From DATBDM01 sp036269915 (GTDB lineage Bacteria > Actinomycetota > Thermoleophilia > Solirubrobacterales > Solirubrobacteraceae), in the NCBI GenBank assembly GCA_036269915.1, contig DATBDM010000188.1, forward strand, positions 1 to 37,623: a stretch of DNA of 37,623 nucleotides, read 5' to 3'. Below the pieces are notes generated by a model. The model was not told the origin of the DNA and did no database searches. It was given only the letters and a program-made list of their open reading frames with translations. Below are positions 16,856 to 24,656 of the stretch, piece by piece; position 1 is the stretch's first letter, and every line of letters starts with the position of its first letter. The translations under genes were made by a program, and so were the position numbers.

Positions 16856-17476
16856 ATGACCGCGCTGCTCGTCGGATACGGACTCGGCTTCATGGTCGCG
16901 CTGCAGGTCGGCCCGATCTCGCTGCTGGCGATCCGCTCGACGCTGCGCGCCGGCGTCGTCGTCGGGCTGGCGATCGGCGCGGCGGTCGCGATCGTCGACA
17001 CGCTGTACGCGGCGGCGGGCGCCGCCGGGGCCGCCGGCCTGCTGTCGATCGACCCGCTGCGCGTCGCCTTCGGCTGCATCGGAGCCGCCGTGCTCGTCGT
17101 CCTCGGCGCGCGCACGCTGTGGTCAGCGGTGCGCGTGCGCAACGGCGGCGAGGTGACCGAGGAGGTCGCGTCGCCGCCGCGTGCGTTCGCGACCGCGCTG
17201 GCCGCCACCGCGTCCAACCCGCTGACGATCGCGTCGTGGGCGGCGGTGTTCGCCGTCGCGTCGACGGCCGGCGCCGCCGCGGACCACGGCGGGACCGCGG
17301 TCCTCCTCGCCGGCGTCGGGCTCGGCAGCCTCAGCTGGATGGTCATCCTCGCGAGCGGCGTCGCGCTCGCCCGCCGCGCGCTCGGCCCCAACGCGCTGAG
17401 GGCGGTCGACGCGCTGTCGGGCGCGGGCCTGCTCGGCTTCGGCGGCGTGCTCGCCTGGCGCACCTTGCACGACTGA
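16856..17476 (+). CDS. LysE/RhtB-family amino-acid exporter
   Basis: 206 residues with about six membrane helices. The N-terminal LLVGYGLGFMVALQVGPISLLAIRSTLRAG is the LysE-family signature (G-x-x-x-GP-x-x). The central loop VRNGGEVTEEVASPPRAFATALAATASNPLTIASW carries the conserved NP before the second half. Members export lysine, homoserine, threonine or other amino acids. ATG 16856 is chosen over an upstream in-frame GTG at 16634 because the extension would run through the palindrome and is not protein-like. Confidence 0.9.
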   Translation: MTALLVGYGLGFMVALQVGPISLLAIRSTLRAGVVVGLAIGAAVAIVDTLYAAAGAAGAAGLLSIDPLRVAFGCIGAAVLVVLGARTLWSAVRVRNGGEVTEEVASPPRAFATALAATASNPLTIASWAAVFAVASTAGAAADHGGTAVLLAGVGLGSLSWMVILASGVALARRALGPNALRAVDALSGAGLLGFGGVLAWRTLHD

Positions 17477-17494
17477 CGCGCGCAGGCCCTCGGC

Positions 17495-17500
17495 TAGCCT
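17495..17500 (+). promoter_or_regulatory. -10 hexamer TAGCCT for metG
   Basis: TAGCCT lies 11 bases before ATG 17512, which implies a leader of about five bases and no Shine-Dalgarno. Confidence 0.4.
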
Positions 17501-17511
17501 TCGACGCCCGC

Positions 17512-19038
17512 ATGGCCTTCTACGTCACGACGCCCATCTACTACGTCAACGCGGCGCCGCACCTGGGCCACGCGTACTCGACGATCGGGGCGGACATCCT
17601 CGCCCGCCACATGCGCCAGCGCGGGGAGGACGTCTTCTTCCTCACCGGCACCGACGAGCACGGCGAGCCCGTCGCCCAGGCCGCCGAGCGCGAGGGAGTG
17701 ACCCCGCAGGAGCTCGCCGACCGCAACGCCGCCCGCTTCCAGGCGCTGATGCCGCGCATCAACGCCTCCAACGACTTCTTCATCCGCACCTCCGACCCGC
17801 GCCACGAGGTGCGCGTCCAGGAGGTCATGCAGCGCATCCACGACAACGGCCACACCTACAAGGGCACCTACGAGGGCTGGTACTGCCCCCGCTGCGCGGA
17901 CTTCAAGACCGAGCAGGAGATCGCGGAGGGCAACATCTGCCCGATCCACCGCATCCCGCTCGACCGCGAGCAGGAGGAGAACTGGTTCTTCCGGCTGAGC
18001 GCCTTCCAGGAGCGGCTCGAGGCGCTCTACGCCCAGCAGGCGGACTTCGTCACCCCCCGCCAGCGCCGCAACGAGGCCGCGGCGTTCATCACCGGCGGGC
18101 TCAACGACGTCTCGCTCAGCCGCTCCAAGCGCAAGCTGACCTGGGGCGTCGAGGTCCCGTGGGACGACGAGCACGTCTTCTACGTCTGGTTCGACGCGCT
18201 CCTGAACTACTACACCGCGCTCGGCTTCGCCCGCGACGGCGAGGACCTGACCGGCGAGTTCTGGCCGGCCACCTACCACGTGATGGGCAAGGACATCCTG
18301 AAGTTCCATGCGGTGTTCTGGCCGGCGATGCTGATGGCCGCCGACCTGCCGCTGCCCGAGCACCTGTTCATCCACGGCTACCTGCTGATGCGCGACGCGA
18401 GCGGCGCCGAGTCCAAGATGTCCAAGTCGCTCGGCAACGTGCTCGACCCGTTCGAGGTGATGGACCGCTTCGGCGCCGACGCGCTGCGCTACTACTGCTT
18501 TCGCGAGGTCTCCTTCGGCCAGGACGGCGGCGTCTCCACGACCACGTTCGGCGAGCGCTACGAGTCGGAGCTGGCCAACGACCTCGGCAACCTCGCCAGC
18601 CGCACGACCGCGATGATCAGTCGCTACCGCGACGGCGTCGTGCCGGAGGTCGGCGTCGACCCGGAGCTCGGCGAGGACTTCGCCGGGCTTCGCGAGGAGG
18701 TCACCGGTCTGCTCGACCGGGCCGAGATCACGCAGGCACTCGAGCGCATCTGGCAGCGCGTGCGGCGGTTGAACCGCTACGTCGAGGAGCGCGCGCCCTG
18801 GCAGCTGGCCAAGGACGAGGGGCGCTCCGGCGAGCTCGACACCACGCTGCGCTCGCTCGCCGAGGGCCTGCGCGTGGTCGGCGTGCTGCTGACGCCCTAC
18901 ATCCCCGAGAGCGCCGGCAAGCTCCTCGCCGCGCTCGGGCGCGAGGACACCGCGCTGACCGGCGCAGAGTACGGAGCGGCGCCGGGCGGCGCGCGGGTCG
19001 ACAGGCTCGCGCCGCTGTTCCCGAAACCCCAGGACTAG
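17512..19038 (+). CDS. metG: Methionyl-tRNA synthetase
   Basis: 508 residues, the short MetRS form without the C-terminal tRNA-binding domain. The class I signature HLGH (17-20) and KMSKS (302-306) are intact. A single zinc knuckle uses C125, C128, C143 and H146, the C-C-C-H set seen in MetRS of the Thermus type. The anticodon-binding helical domain occupies the last ~150 residues (FGERYESELANDLGNLASR onward). It charges initiator and elongator tRNA-Met. The gene starts the metG-tatD-rsmA-ispE run, with tatD 7 bases downstream. Confidence 0.97.
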   Translation: MAFYVTTPIYYVNAAPHLGHAYSTIGADILARHMRQRGEDVFFLTGTDEHGEPVAQAAEREGVTPQELADRNAARFQALMPRINASNDFFIRTSDPRHEVRVQEVMQRIHDNGHTYKGTYEGWYCPRCADFKTEQEIAEGNICPIHRIPLDREQEENWFFRLSAFQERLEALYAQQADFVTPRQRRNEAAAFITGGLNDVSLSRSKRKLTWGVEVPWDDEHVFYVWFDALLNYYTALGFARDGEDLTGEFWPATYHVMGKDILKFHAVFWPAMLMAADLPLPEHLFIHGYLLMRDASGAESKMSKSLGNVLDPFEVMDRFGADALRYYCFREVSFGQDGGVSTTTFGERYESELANDLGNLASRTTAMISRYRDGVVPEVGVDPELGEDFAGLREEVTGLLDRAEITQALERIWQRVRRLNRYVEERAPWQLAKDEGRSGELDTTLRSLAEGLRVVGVLLTPYIPESAGKLLAALGREDTALTGAEYGAAPGGARVDRLAPLFPKPQD

Positions 19039-19045
19039 GCGACCC

Positions 19046-19795
19046 GTGATCGACAGCCACACCCACCTCGACCGCGGGCCGGCGCCCGAGGCCGAGCTGG
19101 TGGCCGAGGCGACCGACGCGGGGCTGGCGCGCATCCTCACGATCGGCATCGACGGTCCGTCGCGCCGCGCGGCGCTGGCGGCCGCCGAAGCGTACGAGCC
19201 GGTCTTCGCTGCGATCGGCCACCACCCGAACGAGGCGACGGGCTACGACGACGCGATCACCGCCGAACTGCGCGAGCTCGCCGCGCACCCGCGCTGCCTC
19301 GCGATCGGCGAGACCGGGCTCGACGACTACCGGGACTACGCGCCGCGCCCCGATCAGGAGCGCGCGTTCCGCGCGCAGATCGAGCTCGCGCAGGAGCTTC
19401 GCAAGCCGCTGGTGATCCACACCCGCGCGGCCGAGGACGACACGATCGCCACGCTGGCCGAGCATGCCGCGGGGCTCGACGTCGTGCTGCACTGCTTCTC
19501 GATGCCCGACCGCCTCGACGAGTGCCTCGAGCACGGCTGGTGGTTCTCGTTCGCCGGCAACGTCACCTATCCGAAGTCGGCCGACCTGGCCGACGCTGCC
19601 GCGCGCGTGCCGCTCGACCGCCTGCTGGTGGAGACCGACGCGCCCTACCTGACGCCGCAGGCGGTCCGGCGCGAGCGCAACCGGCCCGCGTACGTGATCC
19701 ACACCGCGCGCTTCGTCGCCGAGCGGCGGGGGATCTCCTACGAGGCCCTGGATGCGGCCGTCACCGCGAACGCGGCCCGGCTGCTGGGGTGGTGA
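19046..19795 (+). CDS. tatD: TatD-family metal-dependent DNase/hydrolase
   Basis: 249 residues of the amidohydrolase TIM-barrel type. Metal ligands are visible as DSHTHLD (H5, H7), AIGETGLD, LVIHTR, VLHCFS and the late ETDAPYLTP. The C-terminal helix with NAARLLGW is typical. Family members are 3'-5' exonucleases acting on single-stranded DNA and RNA, with proposed roles in repair. The gene sits between metG and rsmA, a conserved actinobacterial order. The stop overlaps the GTG start of rsmA (19792-19795). Confidence 0.94.
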   Translation: MIDSHTHLDRGPAPEAELVAEATDAGLARILTIGIDGPSRRAALAAAEAYEPVFAAIGHHPNEATGYDDAITAELRELAAHPRCLAIGETGLDDYRDYAPRPDQERAFRAQIELAQELRKPLVIHTRAAEDDTIATLAEHAAGLDVVLHCFSMPDRLDECLEHGWWFSFAGNVTYPKSADLADAAARVPLDRLLVETDAPYLTPQAVRRERNRPAYVIHTARFVAERRGISYEALDAAVTANAARLLGW

Positions 19796-20631
19796 GCGAC
19801 CTCCCGGCGCAGCCGAGCCTGCGCCGCATGAAGGCCTTCGGCATCCGCCCGAACCGCGAGCTCGGCCAGAACTTCCTGATCGACTCGAACATCCTCGACG
19901 TCATCGGACGTGCCGCGGAGCTCGGTCGCGACGACGTCGTGCTCGAGGTCGGCGGCGGTCTCGGCGTGCTGTCGGAGTACCTCGCCGAGCACGCGGGGCA
20001 CGTCCACGTCGTCGAGCTCGACCGGCGTCTGGAGCCGCCGCTGCGCGACGCGCTCGACCCGCATCCGAACGCGACGCTGCACTTCGGCGACGCGGTCCGG
20101 CTCGATCTCGCCGCGTTCGATCCGGCGCCGACCAAGGTCGTCGCGAACCTCCCGTACGGCGTTGCCGCGACGGTGATCCTGCGCACGATCGACGAGCTGC
20201 CGGGCGCGCAGCGCTGGGTGGCGATGGTGCAGAAGGAAGTCGGCCAGCGCTTCGCCGCGAGCCCGGGAAGCCCGGCCTACGGCGTGCCGTCGGTGCTCGC
20301 CCAGCTCGCGTGCGACGTGCGCGTCCTGCGCAACGTGTCGCGTTCGGTCTTCCATCCCGTGCCGAACGTCGACTCCGTGCTCGTCGGTCTCGTCCGCCGC
20401 GTCGACGCCGGCATCGTCCCGCCGTCGCTGCGCGCGCTCGTCCAGCAGGGCTTCGCGCACCGGCGCAAGGCGCTCGCCCGCTCGTTGTCGCTGGCGCCGG
20501 GGGCCGATCGCGAGCGCCGCGATCGCGTCCGCGCCGCGCTCGAGGCGATGGGCCGTCCCGCCGACGCCCGGGCCGAGTCGCTGCCGCCCGCCGCGTGGCG
20601 CGAGCTGCACGCCCGCCTGGAGGCGGCGTGA
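19792..20631 (+). CDS. rsmA: 16S rRNA (adenine(1518)-N6/adenine(1519)-N6)-dimethyltransferase
   Basis: 279 residues. The start FGIRPNRELGQNFLIDSNIL is the KsgA/Dim1 family signature. The SAM-binding loop is VLEVGGGLGVLSEYLA, where the family normally has EIGPGxGxLT. The catalytic motif is NLPYG, followed by the VQKEVGQRFAA and SRSVFHPVPNVDSVLV segments. It dimethylates two adjacent adenines near the 3' end of 16S rRNA. Both ends overlap neighbours by GTGA, giving strict coupling tatD-rsmA-ispE. No resuscitation-promoting factor gene lies between tatD and rsmA, unlike mycobacteria. Confidence 0.96.
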   Translation: MSDLPAQPSLRRMKAFGIRPNRELGQNFLIDSNILDVIGRAAELGRDDVVLEVGGGLGVLSEYLAEHAGHVHVVELDRRLEPPLRDALDPHPNATLHFGDAVRLDLAAFDPAPTKVVANLPYGVAATVILRTIDELPGAQRWVAMVQKEVGQRFAASPGSPAYGVPSVLAQLACDVRVLRNVSRSVFHPVPNVDSVLVGLVRRVDAGIVPPSLRALVQQGFAHRRKALARSLSLAPGADRERRDRVRAALEAMGRPADARAESLPPAAWRELHARLEAA

Positions 20632-21512
20632 GCGCGGGCTGGCGCGCGCTCGCGCCCGGCAAGGTCAACCTCGCGCTGTTCATCGGCGCACCGCGCGCGT
20701 CGGACCGCCTGCACCCGCTGGTGTCGGTCGTGCAGCCGCTCTCGCTCGCGGACGAGCTGACGCTGCGCGCGGCCCCCGCCGGCGTGCGCGAGGACGAGGT
20801 GCGCTGCCCCGGCGTCGAGGGCCCGAACCTCGCGGGGGCGGCGCTCGCCGCCTTCCGCGCGCGGACCGGCTGGGACGCACCGCCGCAAAGGCTCGAGATC
20901 GTCAAGCGCGTGCCCGTCGCCGCGGGCATGGGCGGCGGCTCGGGCGACGCCGCCGCGGCGCTGCGGCTCGCCGCCGCCGCGTCGGGCACCGACGACCCCG
21001 AGCTGCTGCACGAGCTCGCCGTCGGCCTCGGCGCCGACGTCCCCTCGCAGGTCAGTCCGGGCCGCGTGCTGATGTCCGGCGCGGGCGAGCACGTCGAGCC
21101 GCTCGCCGATCCGGCGCCGTTCGGCCTGGTGATCGTGCCGCTCGACGCGGGGCTCTCGACGCCGGAGGTCTACCGCGCCTTCGACGCGGGGTCCGAGCCG
21201 CGCACGGAGGACGAGCTCGAGGCGCTCGCCGACGAGCTGCGCACCACCTGGCTCGCTCCCGAGCGCATCCACAACGACCTCGAGGACGCCGCGCGCGGGC
21301 TCTGCGGCCTGATCGACCCGGCGCTCGAGGCCGTCCGCGCCACCGGCGCGCCGCACGCGCTGGTGTCGGGCTCCGGCCCGACCGTGTTCGGCATCCTGCC
21401 GACCGCCGAGGAGGCGGTCGCCGCCGCCCGCGCGCTCGCGCCCGCCTTCCCCCGGACCGTCGCCGCCGAGCCGACGGGCCCCGCCTTCGCTGCTCCCCAG
21501 CCGCTGCCATGA
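20628..21512 (+). CDS. ispE: 4-diphosphocytidyl-2-C-methyl-D-erythritol kinase
   Basis: 294 residues, GHMP kinase fold. K12 lies in APGKVNLAL, the ATP loop is PVAAGMGGGSGDAAAAL (96-112), the catalytic D138 is in GLGADVPSQ, and the C-terminal motif VSGSGPTVFGI is present. It phosphorylates CDP-ME in the methylerythritol-phosphate route to isopentenyl diphosphate. This links it to the undecaprenyl-phosphate supply needed by the LCP and PAP2 proteins nearby. It is coupled upstream to rsmA (GTGA) and downstream to the DedA-PAP2 gene (ATGA). Confidence 0.95.
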   Translation: MSAGWRALAPGKVNLALFIGAPRASDRLHPLVSVVQPLSLADELTLRAAPAGVREDEVRCPGVEGPNLAGAALAAFRARTGWDAPPQRLEIVKRVPVAAGMGGGSGDAAAALRLAAAASGTDDPELLHELAVGLGADVPSQVSPGRVLMSGAGEHVEPLADPAPFGLVIVPLDAGLSTPEVYRAFDAGSEPRTEDELEALADELRTTWLAPERIHNDLEDAARGLCGLIDPALEAVRATGAPHALVSGSGPTVFGILPTAEEAVAAARALAPAFPRTVAAEPTGPAFAAPQPLP

Positions 21513-23110
21513 CCGCCGTGACCGTCATCGCCGTCGTCAAGTGGACCTGGCTCCTCGGCGCCGTCGCGGTCGGCGGCTACCTGCTGGCCCGCCGCCGCGC
21601 CCACGGCCGGATCACGCTCGTGGCCGGCTGCGTCGTGGTCGGCGCGGCGCTCGCGATCGGCGCCGGGCTGATCCACCTGCCCAACCTCGAGAAGCTGATC
21701 GAGGACGCGGGCACCGCGCTGGGGCGATGGACCTACCTGCTCGTCGGCGTGCTCGCCTTCCTCGAGACCGGCGCGTTCGTCGGGCTCGTCGCGCCGGGCG
21801 AGACGGCGGTGCTGGTGGGTGGCCTCGTCGCCGGCCAGGGGCGGATCTCGCTCGCGCTGCTGATCGCCATCGTGTGGGTCGCCGCGGTGCTCGGCGACGT
21901 CACCTCGTTCACGATCGGGCGCCGGCTCGGGCGCGAGTGGCTGCTGCGTCACGGCGCGCGGCTGAAGATCACCGAGGACAAGCTCGAGACCGTCGAGGGC
22001 TTCTTCGAGCGCCACGGCGGCGCGACGATCGTGATCGGCCGCTTCATCGGGTTCGTCCGCCCGCTGGCGCCGTTCGTCGCGGGCGCGTCGCGCTTCCCGC
22101 TGCGGCGCTTCGTGCCCTACGACGTGCTCGGCGCGGGCCTGTGGTCGGCCACGTTCTGCGTGCTCGGCTACGTCTTCTGGCGCTCGTTCGACAAGCTCAC
22201 GACCTACGTCTCGCGCGGGCTGTTCGCGTTCGGCACCGTGATCGCGTTCGGCGCGGCGATCTACGGGCTGATCCGGCTCCGCAACGACGAGCGGCTGCGC
22301 GAGCGCGGCCGCGCCTGGCTCGCCGAGCGCGAGGACAGCCGCCTCTGGCGCCCCGTCGTCCTGGCGGCGGGCCCTACATGGCGCTGGCTCGGGCGGCCGA
22401 CCGCAGCCGGCGCCGAGGGCTTCGGCCGGTTCGCGATGAACCGCCTCACCCCGGGTGCCGGCCTCGGCCTCGAGCTGACGACGATGCTCGCCGGGCTCGC
22501 GGTCGGCGCCTTCGCCTTCATGCTGATCGGCGAGGCCGTCCGGGCGGGCGGGATCGGCGGCCTCACCGGCGCCGACGACGCCGCGGCGAACCTCGCGAGC
22601 GACCTCCGGACCGATTGGCTCGTCGACACGGCGAAGGTGGTCACGAACCTCGGGAGCTCCCCGGTGACCGGGCTGCTCGTCGCCGTGACCGCGATCTGGG
22701 CGGTGATCAAGCGCCGTTGGATCGACGCCGGCGCGCTCGTGGCGGGCTGGCTGCTGAGCGTGCTCGCCGTGCATCTCACCAAGGCCGCCTACGACCGCCC
22801 GCGGCCGGCCGGATCGCTGATCGACACGGCGCTCTCCTCGTTCCCGTCCGGGCATTCGGCCTATGCGGTCTCGCTCGTGGCGTGCGCGGTCGTCCTGGTC
22901 CGCGCGGGGACCGGATCGGCCGTCCGCTTCGCCGCGGTCGCGGTCGCCGCGGGGCTGGTGGTGGTCGTCGCGGCGACGCGCGTCTACCTTGGGGCGCACT
23001 ACCTCACCGACGTGCTCGGCGGCATCGCGCTGGGCGTGGCGGTGTGGTGCGCCGTGGGCGTCGCCGCCCTCGTCGTGGGCCGCGTGCGCCACAATGTCGC
23101 CGAGCGATGA
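21509..23110 (+). CDS. DedA-PAP2 fusion membrane protein
   Basis: 533 residues. The N-terminal half is a DedA/VTT domain, with FLETGAFVGLVAPGETAVLVGG (84-105), a G-D in LGDVTSFTIGRRLG, and GRFIGFVRPLAPFVAG (177-192) with R184. The C-terminal half is a PAP2 phosphatase with all three motifs: KAAYDRPRP (425-433), PSGHS (446-450) and RVYLGAHYLTD (491-501) with H497 and D501. DedA proteins of the UptA type flip undecaprenyl phosphate, and PAP2 enzymes dephosphorylate undecaprenyl or phosphatidyl pyrophosphates. The fusion could combine carrier-lipid dephosphorylation and recycling. The ATGA overlap with ispE supports an isoprenoid-carrier role. Confidence 0.9.
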   Translation: MTAVTVIAVVKWTWLLGAVAVGGYLLARRRAHGRITLVAGCVVVGAALAIGAGLIHLPNLEKLIEDAGTALGRWTYLLVGVLAFLETGAFVGLVAPGETAVLVGGLVAGQGRISLALLIAIVWVAAVLGDVTSFTIGRRLGREWLLRHGARLKITEDKLETVEGFFERHGGATIVIGRFIGFVRPLAPFVAGASRFPLRRFVPYDVLGAGLWSATFCVLGYVFWRSFDKLTTYVSRGLFAFGTVIAFGAAIYGLIRLRNDERLRERGRAWLAEREDSRLWRPVVLAAGPTWRWLGRPTAAGAEGFGRFAMNRLTPGAGLGLELTTMLAGLAVGAFAFMLIGEAVRAGGIGGLTGADDAAANLASDLRTDWLVDTAKVVTNLGSSPVTGLLVAVTAIWAVIKRRWIDAGALVAGWLLSVLAVHLTKAAYDRPRPAGSLIDTALSSFPSGHSAYAVSLVACAVVLVRAGTGSAVRFAAVAVAAGLVVVVAATRVYLGAHYLTDVLGGIALGVAVWCAVGVAALVVGRVRHNVAER

Positions 23111-23325
23111 CCGACCGCCAGATCACCTACACCGTCGTCGGAGCCGCGAGCGTGATCTCGCTGGCCGCCTGGGTCGCCCTGATCGCGATCCCCGCGTGGA
23201 CGTCCTACTGGCGCCTGCGCGACCGGCTCGTGGCCGTGGCGCTGTCGGTCTACGTGCTCGCCGGCTTCGTGATGGTCGGCGCCGGTGTCGGCGCCGCGGT
23301 GCTCTGGTACTACGACCGGCTCTGA
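23107..23325 (+). CDS. Small two-helix membrane protein
   Basis: 72 residues, not recognised. Two hydrophobic helices (about 8-30, VGAASVISLAAWVALIAIP, and about 41-66, VAVALSVYVLAGFVMVGAGVGAAVL) flank a short basic loop (WRLRDRL). The end is WYYDRL. The ATGA overlap with the DedA-PAP2 stop and the clean hydropathy argue for a real gene. It may be an accessory subunit of the fusion protein, which is an inference from coupling alone. Confidence 0.75.
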   Translation: MTDRQITYTVVGAASVISLAAWVALIAIPAWTSYWRLRDRLVAVALSVYVLAGFVMVGAGVGAAVLWYYDRL

Positions 23326-23326
23326 C

Positions 23327-24592
23327 GTGGCGGAGGGCGACCGCCTGGCAGAGGCCGCTGCTCTCGACCTCGGGGCGCTCTCGGCGATCTCGGACGCCGT
23401 CGAGTCCGGGCTCGGGCTGCCCGAGGTGGTGCGCGCCGCCGCGCGGGCGCTCGACGCGTCGCTCGTCCTGATCGACCGCTCCAGCTCGGTGCTCGCGGTC
23501 GCCGCGCGCTCCTCGGCCGACGAGCGGGCGCTGATGGCCAACGCCTCCGGGGTCTCGACACACGACCTGCGCGTCGGCGACACGGCGGTCGGCCGGTTGC
23601 GCCTGCGCGGCCGGGGCGGCGACCCGTCGCCGGCGCTGCTGCGGCTCGTCACCACGCTGATCGCCTCCGAGGTCGAGCGCCTGCGCGCGCCCGAGCGCGC
23701 CTCCGAGGCGGCCGCGACCGCCTTCCTCGCCGCGGTGCTCCGTCGCGAGGTCACCGATCGCGGCGACATCGTCGCCCGCGGCGAGGAGCTCGGGGCGGAC
23801 CTGTCGTCGGGCGGCGCGGTCGTCGTCGTGCGCACGCATCACTACGCGCCCGCCGAGGAGGACTGGCGCGCACGCGTGCTCGCCGCCTCCGAGCGCGCGG
23901 CGCGCGCGACGTCGGCCGGCGCACTCGCCGCGATGTTCGACGCGCCGCCGGAGGGCACCGGCCAGGTGGTCGTGCTGATCCCCGCGGCCGCCGACGGCGA
24001 CGTGCGCCGTGCCGCCGACGCGATCGGCCGCGAGCTGCGCTCCGCCCTGCACGGCTTCACGTTCGCGATCGGCCACTCGCGCAGCGCCGCCGACCCGGTC
24101 GACCTCTACCGCGCCGGCAACGAGGCGATCCTCGCCGCCAACGTCGCCGAGGGCCGCCCGGGCGCCGACGACGAAGAGGCGCCCGCGGTGCTCGCCTTCG
24201 AGGACACGGGCGCCTACCGGCTGCTGCTGCCCGCGATGAGCGAGGACGCGGCCGAGCTGCAGCGCTTCTACGCCGAGACGCTGGCGCCGCTGGTCGCCTA
24301 CGACGAGCAGTACGAGACCGACCTCGTGCAGACGCTCGAGACGTTCCTCGACGCCGACGGCAATGTCGCGGGCACCGCGCAGCGGCTCTTCACCCATCGC
24401 CACACCGTCCGCTACCGGCTCGAGCGCGTCCGCGACCTGACCGGGCTCGACGTCTCCTCGACCGACGGCCGCGAGAAGCTGGGCCTGGGCCTGAAGGCGA
24501 TGCGCGTGCTCGGCATTGCGGCGCCCCGCGGGCCGGCCACCGAGGCCGGCGCCAGGGGCGGCCGTGTCCCCAGGGACACCAAGGACCGCTGA
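23327..24592 (+). CDS. PucR/CdaR-type transcriptional regulator
   Basis: 421 residues from GTG 23327. An N-terminal GAF-like sensor segment (about 10-105, ALDASLVLIDRSSSVLAVAARSS) is followed by a central GGDEF-like CdaR domain. The C-terminal PucR helix-turn-helix (334-385, LETFLDADGNVAGTAQRLFTHRHTVRYRLERVRDLTGLD) is clear. The family regulates catabolic, purine, sugar-diacid or amino-acid genes in response to a ligand; the ligand here is unknown. It starts 1 base after the small membrane gene and lies just upstream of the envelope cluster, so it is a candidate regulator of it. A 7-bp-arm inverted repeat (24564-24579) lies within its last codons. Confidence 0.88.
   Translation: MAEGDRLAEAAALDLGALSAISDAVESGLGLPEVVRAAARALDASLVLIDRSSSVLAVAARSSADERALMANASGVSTHDLRVGDTAVGRLRLRGRGGDPSPALLRLVTTLIASEVERLRAPERASEAAATAFLAAVLRREVTDRGDIVARGEELGADLSSGGAVVVVRTHHYAPAEEDWRARVLAASERAARATSAGALAAMFDAPPEGTGQVVVLIPAAADGDVRRAADAIGRELRSALHGFTFAIGHSRSAADPVDLYRAGNEAILAANVAEGRPGADDEEAPAVLAFEDTGAYRLLLPAMSEDAAELQRFYAETLAPLVAYDEQYETDLVQTLETFLDADGNVAGTAQRLFTHRHTVRYRLERVRDLTGLDVSSTDGREKLGLGLKAMRVLGIAAPRGPATEAGARGGRVPRDTKDR
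24564..24579. promoter_or_regulatory. Inverted repeat GTGTCCC-CA-GGGACAC
   Basis: A perfect 7-bp dyad sits about 18 bases upstream of the TACAGT -10 candidate at 24597, that is, over the expected -35 region of the envelope cluster. It could be an operator for the preceding PucR-type regulator, although it lies inside that gene's coding sequence. Confidence 0.4.
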
Positions 24593-24596
24593 GGGG

Positions 24597-24602
24597 TACA
24601 GT
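24597..24602 (+). promoter_or_regulatory. -10 hexamer TACAGT upstream of the envelope cluster
   Basis: TACAGT would start a transcript about 48 bases before ATG 24657, and a weak AGGA precedes that ATG. Confidence 0.35.
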
Positions 24603-24656
24603 CGAACTGGCCCTTCGGTCAGGTTTCGCGGGTGAGGTTCGCGCCCAGGACGTCAG

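Noticed and set aside
21170..23092. 640-codon minus-strand open frame antisense to ispE and the DedA-PAP2 gene
   Set aside because: It is Asp/Arg/Glu-rich low-complexity translation, as expected opposite hydrophobic high-GC genes. There is no motif or start context.
24615..24656. Possible riboswitch or leader element before the coiled-coil gene
   Set aside because: Only short local dyads such as CAGT-CGA-ACTG are present. The ~48-base leader is too short for known riboswitch classes.
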